5,701 bases of DNA from Elusimicrobiota bacterium (lineage in GTDB: Bacteria; Elusimicrobiota; Elusimicrobia; Elusimicrobiales; UBA9959): positions 1-5,701 of the forward strand of contig DNQL01000049.1 of the NCBI GenBank assembly GCA_003500765.1, read 5' to 3'. The translations under genes were made by a program, and so were the position numbers. The notes under the pieces are model-generated. The model did no database searches. It had not been told where the DNA came from and saw only the letters and a list, made by a program, of their open reading frames with translations. Positions 1 to 4,388 of the stretch are shown piece after piece. Within the stretch, counting starts at the first letter, position 1. Each line of letters opens with the position of its first letter.

Positions 1-110
1 GGGACCGGTGACGGCGGCCGGGAGGCGGGCCGGGGGGCCGGCGGCGCGGAAAAACGCTCCGGCTTTTCCGGTTCCCGGCCCTTGAGCTTCTCCAGGTCCG
101 TAAATTTCAT
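1..110 (-). CDS. Partial CDS: N-terminus of an unrecognised Pro-rich protein (3' end outside window)
   Basis: An ATG at 108-110 opens a minus-strand reading frame that stays open to the left edge, giving about 36 codons. The peptide begins MKFTDLEKLKGREPEKPERF and then becomes rich in Pro, Ala, Arg and Ser. The first ten residues look like a short charged helix, and the rest is low-complexity and probably disordered. There is no signal peptide or membrane helix in the visible part. No Shine-Dalgarno sequence precedes the ATG; instead a TATAAT-like hexamer lies 7 bases upstream, so translation from a leaderless or very short-leader mRNA is possible. It follows the GNAT acyltransferase gene by 45 bases in the same direction. 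One TCA serine codon occurs here, a codon that seems to be avoided in the neighbouring genes. The function cannot be told from this fragment. Confidence 0.55.
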   Translation of the reverse strand, partial: MKFTDLEKLKGREPEKPERFSAPPAPRPASRPPSPV

Positions 111-116
111 AGATAT

Positions 117-122
117 ATTATA
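117..122 (-). promoter_or_regulatory. TATAAT-like -10 element just before the start codon at 110
   Basis: Reading the minus strand, TATAAT lies at 122-117, followed by ATATCT and then the ATG at 110. A sigma-70-type start 6-7 bases after the -10 box would fall on or next to the ATG, giving a leaderless mRNA. No convincing -35 hexamer is present at 16-18 bases upstream (the sequence there is AAGAAT-like), so this may only be an AT-rich spacer in GC-rich DNA. Confidence 0.35.
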
Positions 123-136
123 ACCCGCTGGGGTTA
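121..136. repeat. Perfect 6-bp inverted repeat with 4-base loop in the intergenic spacer
   Basis: TAACCC (121-126), loop GCTG (127-130), GGGTTA (131-136) form a perfect inverted repeat. It lies between the stop of the GNAT gene and the ATG at 110, and overlaps the upstream edge of the TATAAT-like hexamer by two bases. It could be a repressor operator, a 5'-end hairpin or a weak transcript-end stem. No U-tract follows it on the minus strand (the next bases are TAATATATCT), so it is not a standard intrinsic terminator. Confidence 0.45.
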
Positions 137-155
137 AGGATTCTTTGCGGAATGA

Positions 156-1268
156 TTACAGGGATTTCCGGTATATCCGGTGCCGCCGGTATACCCGGCC
201 GCCGATCATCTCGATTATAGAGTTGATCTTCTCGTTGTCCTCGAGCGTCCAGGACAACTCGCCGTAATCCCAGCCGACCTTGCGCGAGCTCATTATGGCC
301 TGCTTTATCAGCAGCATCTCAAGACCCTTGTTGCGGAATTCGTTCTTTACGCCCAGCGCCACAAGCCGGCCGGACTTTATCTTCAGCATTCCCAGCAGGA
401 AGCCGGGCAGCGTCAGCGGGTTGGAGAGCGTGCCGCGGGCGGCTTTGAGCGGCACGTTGAAATCGGGCAGCAGCAGGCAGAAGGCGGCAGGCGCGCCGTC
501 CACTTTCACGAAAAAAAGGTAATCGGGCTTAAGCAGGGGCTTGAGCCCGCGCGCCAGTTCGTCTATCTCGGCGTCGGTCATCGGCACGAAGCCCCAGTTC
601 TTCTCCCAGGCGGAGTTGTAGATCTCTTTAAGATCGGCCAGGGCCTGGTCGATCTTCTTCACGTTAACGAACTCCAGCTCCACGCGGCCGCCGCGCGCGA
701 CCCGGTCCACGATCTTCTCGAACCGGCGGGGCAGGTCGGGCGCCGAGGGCCTCTTCCAGGACAGGAGGTCCTTCTCTTTCTCAAAACCGGCGTCCTCCAC
801 CAGCCGCAGGTAATAGGGCGGGTTGTAAGGCGTCATTATGGCCGGCGGGAAGTCGAAGCCCTCGCAGAGCATGCCGCAGGTCTCGTTTGTCGAGGGGTTC
901 ACCGGGCCGCGGACGAAATCCATGCCCTTGGTGGCCAGCCAGGAGGCGGCGCCGGAGAAGAGCAGCCTGGAGGCCGCCAGGTCATCCTGGCAGTCGAAGA
1001 AGCCGAAGAAACCGCAGCGCTCGCCGTGGAAATCATTGTGGGCGCGGTTGACCACGGCCGCGATCCTGCCGATGGGGACGCCGTCGCGGAAGGCCATGAA
1101 AAGACGGCGTTCCGCGTGCGCCCAGAAAGGGTGGGATTGGGCGAGCTGATGCGCGGTATCCTTTTTCAGGTCGCCCACCCAGTACGGATGGCCGCGGAAA
1201 AGCCGGAAAGGGAAATCCACGAATTCGGCCAGGCGGCCGTCGTCTATGACCTGCAGGGTAAGGGGCAT
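156..1268 (-). CDS. GNAT-fold acyltransferase, YghO / bacterial ceramide synthase-like
   Basis: This 370-residue soluble protein is about the usual length for its family and has two lobes. The N-terminal lobe (about 1-170) carries the conserved stretches GRIAAVVNRAHNDFHGE (67-83), GFFGFFDC (86-93), RGPVNPSTNETCG (120-132) and MTPYNPPYY (145-153). The C-terminal lobe (about 196-367) has a GNAT acyl-CoA-binding-like turn, ALGVKNEFRNKGLEMLL (304-320), and ends in a conserved ELSWTLEDN (337-345) and YRRHRIYRK segment. From memory, this family includes E. coli YghO and relates to the Caulobacter GNAT-type ceramide synthase. Its start lies 6 bases after the stop of the serine palmitoyltransferase-like gene, with no clear Shine-Dalgarno sequence, which suggests translational coupling. 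The inferred role is N-acylation of a sphingoid base in the cytoplasm. It could instead acylate another amine: the family is broad and the substrate is not readable from sequence. Family is fairly sure; function is moderate. Confidence 0.8.
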   Translation of the reverse strand: MPLTLQVIDDGRLAEFVDFPFRLFRGHPYWVGDLKKDTAHQLAQSHPFWAHAERRLFMAFRDGVPIGRIAAVVNRAHNDFHGERCGFFGFFDCQDDLAASRLLFSGAASWLATKGMDFVRGPVNPSTNETCGMLCEGFDFPPAIMTPYNPPYYLRLVEDAGFEKEKDLLSWKRPSAPDLPRRFEKIVDRVARGGRVELEFVNVKKIDQALADLKEIYNSAWEKNWGFVPMTDAEIDELARGLKPLLKPDYLFFVKVDGAPAAFCLLLPDFNVPLKAARGTLSNPLTLPGFLLGMLKIKSGRLVALGVKNEFRNKGLEMLLIKQAIMSSRKVGWDYGELSWTLEDNEKINSIIEMIGGRVYRRHRIYRKSL

Positions 1269-1274
1269 TGAGGC

Positions 1275-2480
1275 TTACTTGGCCGCGGCGTGGCGGCCGT
1301 TGAGGACTTTTTTGGAGCAGTCCTCGAGTATATTGAGCGCGCGGTCGAGCTGCTCGCGGGTATGCGTGGCCGAGACCACTATGCGCAGCAGGGAGCGCTT
1401 GGGCGGCACGGCCGGGCTTACCACCGGGGTGGTGAAAAGGCCGGCCTCGTAGAGCGCCTTCCACATCGAGAAGGTCAGGGTATCGTCGCCGATTATTATC
1501 GGGATGATGGGGGTCTGCGTCTCGCCGGTGTCGAAGCCGAGCTCCTTGAAGCGTTTCAGCAGGTAATTGGAGTTGTCCCAGAGCTTCTTTATCCGCTCGG
1601 GCTCGGACTCGATGATGTCGATGGCCTGCGAGATGGAGGCGACCGAGGCCGGCGGCAGGGCCGCCGAGAAGATCATGGAGCGGGACATGTGCTGGATATA
1701 ATCGATTATCTTGGCGTCGCCCACCGCGAAACCGCCGACCGAGGCGAAGGACTTGGAGCAGGTGCCCACGACCAGGTCCACGTCGCCGTGCCCGAGGCCG
1801 AAATGCTCGCTGGTGCCGCGGCCGCCCTTGCCCAGCACGCCGGTGGCGTGGGCGTCGTCCACGATCAGGCGCGCGCCGTGCTTCTTGACCACCTTGACTA
1901 TCTCGGGTACCGGGCAGATGTCGCCTTCCATGGAGAAGACGCCGTCCACTATGACCAGCTTGCCCGGCTTGGGGCCGATGTCGGCCAGGACGCGGTCCAG
2001 GTCGGCGGGGGAATTGTGTTTAAAGCGGCGTATCTCGCCGTTGCTGAGCTTGCAGCCGTCGATTATGCTGGCGTGGTCGAGCTTATCTATGACAACGACG
2101 TCGCCCTTGCCCACCAGCGCGCTCACTACGCCCAGGTTCATCTGGTAGCCGGTCGCGTAGACCAGCGCGGCCTCGCGGCCCTTGAAAGCGGCCAGCTTGC
2201 GCTCCAGCGCGGCGTGCATTACGGTATTGCCGTTGAGGAAGCGCGAGCCGGCCACGCCGGTGCCGAACTTCTCCACCGCGTCCATGGCGGCCTTCTTCAT
2301 ACGCGGGTCGTTGGCCAGGCCCAGGTAGTTGTTGGAGCCGAACATGATGAACCGGCGGCCCTCGATGGTCACCTCGGGCGCCTGTTCGCTCTCGAGCTGC
2401 TTGAAATAGGGGTAGATGCCGGCGGCCTTGAGCTGGTCGACTATATCGAATTTCCGGCATTTATCGAAGATGTCCGTCAT
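1275..2480 (-). CDS. spt: Serine palmitoyltransferase-like alpha-oxoamine synthase (PLP-dependent)
   Basis: A complete 401-residue fold-type I PLP enzyme, of normal length for the family that also holds BioF, Kbl and HemA. Family members condense an acyl thioester with an amino acid, releasing CO2. Visible motifs: FGSNNYLGLAND (47-58), GTGVAGSRFLNG (73-84), the PLP-stacking His in DHAS (H136), VDDAHATG with Asp208 and His211 for PLP, the Schiff-base Lys243 in GTCSKSFASVGG, and PPKRSLLRIVVSATHT near the C-terminus with Arg366. SKSFAS-x-GG and GSRFLNG resemble bacterial serine palmitoyltransferase; BioF and Kbl typically have GKA(L/F)G-type motifs around the lysine. I therefore prefer synthesis of 3-ketosphinganine from serine and a palmitoyl thioester. 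There is no N-terminal membrane helix, as in soluble bacterial SPTs. GAGGT (2485-2489) supports the ATG at 2480. It is followed after 6 bases by a ceramide synthase-like gene. Database annotation may say Kbl/BioF-like; the family is certain, the substrate less so. Confidence 0.85.
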   Translation of the reverse strand: MTDIFDKCRKFDIVDQLKAAGIYPYFKQLESEQAPEVTIEGRRFIMFGSNNYLGLANDPRMKKAAMDAVEKFGTGVAGSRFLNGNTVMHAALERKLAAFKGREAALVYATGYQMNLGVVSALVGKGDVVVIDKLDHASIIDGCKLSNGEIRRFKHNSPADLDRVLADIGPKPGKLVIVDGVFSMEGDICPVPEIVKVVKKHGARLIVDDAHATGVLGKGGRGTSEHFGLGHGDVDLVVGTCSKSFASVGGFAVGDAKIIDYIQHMSRSMIFSAALPPASVASISQAIDIIESEPERIKKLWDNSNYLLKRFKELGFDTGETQTPIIPIIIGDDTLTFSMWKALYEAGLFTTPVVSPAVPPKRSLLRIVVSATHTREQLDRALNILEDCSKKVLNGRHAAAK

Positions 2481-2484
2481 TGTT

Positions 2485-2489
2485 ACCTC
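2485..2489 (-). promoter_or_regulatory. Shine-Dalgarno site of the SPT-like gene
   Basis: The minus strand reads GAGGT followed by AACA and the ATG at 2480. This is one of only two clear Shine-Dalgarno sequences in the window (the other serves accC) and it fixes the start of the SPT-like gene. Confidence 0.65.
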
Positions 2490-2505
2490 GTGGAGTCGGA
2501 TAGGA

Positions 2506-2536
2506 ATTGTATTAAATTGACCGGCCGTCCCGCCAA
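2506..2536 (-). promoter_or_regulatory. Possible internal promoter upstream of the SPT-like gene
   Basis: The 66-base spacer between the adenylyltransferase gene and the SPT-like gene contains, on the minus strand, TTGGCG (2536-2531) and TACAAT (2511-2506), separated by 19 bases. The spacer is AT-rich around the -10-like box compared with its surroundings. A start about 7 bases downstream would give a leader of roughly 20 bases carrying the GAGGT ribosome site. The 19-base spacing is longer than the optimal 17, so the call is tentative. Confidence 0.3.
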
Positions 2537-2538
2537 TG

Positions 2539-2571
2539 AAAAAACGCTATTTGAGCCTCTTTATAAGGCCC
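2539..2571 (-). terminator. Weak terminator-like hairpin at the end of the adenylyltransferase gene
   Basis: On the minus strand GGGCCT (2571-2566), a 7-base loop and AGGCTC (2558-2553) can pair as a 6-bp stem with one G-U pair. A run of six T follows (2544-2539). The stem lies within the last codons of the gene, and 8 bases separate it from the T-run, which is too far for a canonical intrinsic terminator. At most it may attenuate read-through into the SPT-like gene. Confidence 0.22.
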
Positions 2572-3008
2572 GTGGTCGAGCGGCCCTTGAGCAGCGGTAC
2601 CCGCACGGTGCGGCCGGCGTACTCGCGGCCCTTTATCTCCGAATGGCCGTAATCGGCGCCTTTGACCAGTATGTCCGGCCGCAGGGCTTTCAGGGTCTCC
2701 ACCGGCGTATCCTCGCCGAAAGGGACCACCGCGTCCACGCAGGCCAGCGCGCAGAGCACGCGGGCGCGGTCGGCCAGCTTATTGACGGGCCGGGTCGGCC
2801 CTTTGAGCCGCCGCACGGAGGCGTCGGAATTGAGGCCCAGGACCAGAGCGTCCCCCAGCGAGCGGGACCGTTCCAGCAGCGTCACGTGCCCGGCGTGAAG
2901 GATGTCGAAGCAGCCGTTGGTGAAAACGACTTTCCGCCCGGCGCGGGACTGGGCGCGGCGCCAGGCAAGGGCGCTTTTAAGGGTCTTCAGTTTGCCCGAA
3001 GTGTTCAT
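2547..3008 (-). CDS. rfaE2: D-glycero-beta-D-manno-heptose 1-phosphate adenylyltransferase (stand-alone)
   Basis: A complete 153-residue cytoplasmic nucleotidyltransferase equivalent to the C-terminal half of E. coli HldE. It transfers AMP from ATP to heptose 1-phosphate, giving ADP-heptose for the LPS inner core. Visible motifs: [16 protein letters not shown] (27-42) with the HxGH signature at 38-41; [17 protein letters not shown] (60-76); [16 protein letters not shown] (87-102); DILVKGADY (112-120); and RSTTGLI (143-149). These match the RfaE domain II family closely. TagD-type glycerol-phosphate cytidylyltransferases have a similar HxGH but lack this [12 protein letters not shown] pattern. 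The N-terminal kinase domain is missing, so the heptose kinase must be encoded elsewhere, as in other organisms with split genes. Its ATG directly follows the accC TAA with no spacer and no clear Shine-Dalgarno sequence, so translation is probably coupled to accC. Product is confident. Confidence 0.93.
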   Translation of the reverse strand: MNTSGKLKTLKSALAWRRAQSRAGRKVVFTNGCFDILHAGHVTLLERSRSLGDALVLGLNSDASVRRLKGPTRPVNKLADRARVLCALACVDAVVPFGEDTPVETLKALRPDILVKGADYGHSEIKGREYAGRTVRVPLLKGRSTTGLIKRLK

Positions 3009-4388
3009 TTATTTTACGGCGGCCGGTTCGGCGGGCGCCTTGGGCTCCAGCATCCTGGCCATGAAGCCGGTGTCCACGCTGCCAGACGCGAAGTCCGGGT
3101 GGTCCAGCACCAGTTTATGAACGTCCACGGTGGTGCTGACTCCGCTCACCCGGAACTCCCCGAGAGCGCGCTTGGAGCGGGCTATGGCCTGTTTCCGGTC
3201 GGGCGCCCAGATTATGAGCTTGGCCAGCATGCTGTCGTAGTAGATCGGCAGCTGGTAACCCTGGTAGATATGCGTATCCAGGCGCACGCCGGGGCCGCCT
3301 GGCACCGACCATTCTTCCACGCGTCCCACGGTGGGCGCGAAGTTGCGGCTGAAATCCTCGGCGTTGATACGGTGCTCGATGGAGTGTCCCTCGAACTGCA
3401 GCGCGCGGGCCGGGGAAATGGAAAGTTTCTCGCCGGCGGCGATGAGCACCTGCTCTTTGACCAGGTCGGTGCGGGTTATGTACTCGGTCACCGGGTGCTC
3501 CACCTGAAGGCGGGTGTTCACTTCCATGAAATAGAAGTTGCAGTCCTTGTCCATCAGGAACTCCACCGTGCCGACGCCGACATAGCCGGCCGTATGGGCC
3601 AGTTTTATCGCCGCTTCGGCCAGCCTGGCGCGAAGCGCCTTGTCCACGGCCGGGGAGGGGGATTCCTCGATGAGCTTCTGGTGGCGGCGCTGCACGCTGC
3701 AGTCGCGCTCGGGGAAAGCGATCGCGTTGCCGTGGGAATCGCGCGCGAACTGCACCTCCACGTGCCGGGGGCAGTCGATGAACTTCTCGAAATAGATCTC
3801 CCCGTTGCCGAAGGCGGCCTGGGCTTCGGAGCTTGCCATCTCCGCCTCGTGCTTGAGCTGCGACTCCTCGCGCACGATGCGGATGCCCTTGCCGCCGCCG
3901 CCGGAGGCGGCTTTTATCATAACCGGGTAGCCGACCGCCGCGGCCTCTTTGACCCAGGCGCCCTTTTCGACGCAGCCCTTTGTGCCGGGCGTCACCGGGA
4001 CGCCGCCTTTCATGGCGATCTTGCGGGCCATGGCCTTGTGGCCGAGCTGTTCGATGGAGTCGGCCGAGGGGCCGATAAAGACGATTCCGGCCTTGGCGCA
4101 GGCCCGGGAGAATTCCGAATTCTCGCTGAGGAAGCCGTAACCGGGATGCACGGCTTCGGCGCCGGTCAGCCTGGCGGCGGCGAGCACCGCCTGCATATTG
4201 AGGTAGCTCTCGCGGCTGGGGCCCGGCCCTATGCAGACGGCTTCGTCGGCTTCCCGCACGTGCATGGAGGAGCGGTCGGCGTCCGAATAGACCGCGACCG
4301 ACTTTATGCCCATCTCGCGCAGGGTCCTCATCACCCGCACGGCTATCTCGCCGCGGTTGGCTATCAGTACTTTGTTGAAAAGGCTCAT
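3009..4388 (-). CDS. accC: Biotin carboxylase, subunit of acetyl-CoA carboxylase
   Basis: A complete 459-residue ATP-grasp enzyme, close to the 449 residues of E. coli AccC. It carboxylates biotin on the carrier protein AccB using ATP and bicarbonate, the first step towards malonyl-CoA. Order of motifs: ANRGEIAVRV (10-19), HPGYGFLSEN (81-90), ATP-binding Lys118 and Lys159, glycine loop SGGGGKG (162-168), PRHVEVQ with His209, ERDCSVQRRHQK (227-238) with catalytic Lys238, Glu276, FMEVNTRLQVEHPVTE (287-302) with Glu289, Asn291 and Arg293, and RINAED with Arg340. All catalytic residues known from E. coli AccC appear kept. One oddity is GHK at 116-118, where E. coli has GDK. There is no fused BCCP or carboxyltransferase domain, only a short Pro/Ala tail. 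A GGAGGG site (4392-4397) sits before the ATG, which overlaps the upstream stop as ATGA. accB, the usual partner, is not in the window. Confidence 0.95.
   Translation of the reverse strand: MSLFNKVLIANRGEIAVRVMRTLREMGIKSVAVYSDADRSSMHVREADEAVCIGPGPSRESYLNMQAVLAAARLTGAEAVHPGYGFLSENSEFSRACAKAGIVFIGPSADSIEQLGHKAMARKIAMKGGVPVTPGTKGCVEKGAWVKEAAAVGYPVMIKAASGGGGKGIRIVREESQLKHEAEMASSEAQAAFGNGEIYFEKFIDCPRHVEVQFARDSHGNAIAFPERDCSVQRRHQKLIEESPSPAVDKALRARLAEAAIKLAHTAGYVGVGTVEFLMDKDCNFYFMEVNTRLQVEHPVTEYITRTDLVKEQVLIAAGEKLSISPARALQFEGHSIEHRINAEDFSRNFAPTVGRVEEWSVPGGPGVRLDTHIYQGYQLPIYYDSMLAKLIIWAPDRKQAIARSKRALGEFRVSGVSTTVDVHKLVLDHPDFASGSVDTGFMARMLEPKAPAEPAAVK

Noticed and set aside
1..60. Very GC-rich left edge as a possible structured RNA or terminator
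   Set aside because: It reads without stops as the Pro-rich continuation of the minus-strand gene starting at 110, which explains the composition.
180..1271. A plus-strand open frame of 363 codons opposite the GNAT acyltransferase gene
   Set aside because: Same codon-register shadow effect; the minus-strand protein has conserved family motifs and the plus-strand one does not.
3650..3915. GC-rich repetitive-looking triplets (gccgccgcc and similar) as a repeat element
   Set aside because: They encode the conserved glycine loop and nearby residues of AccC and reflect codon bias, not a repeat.
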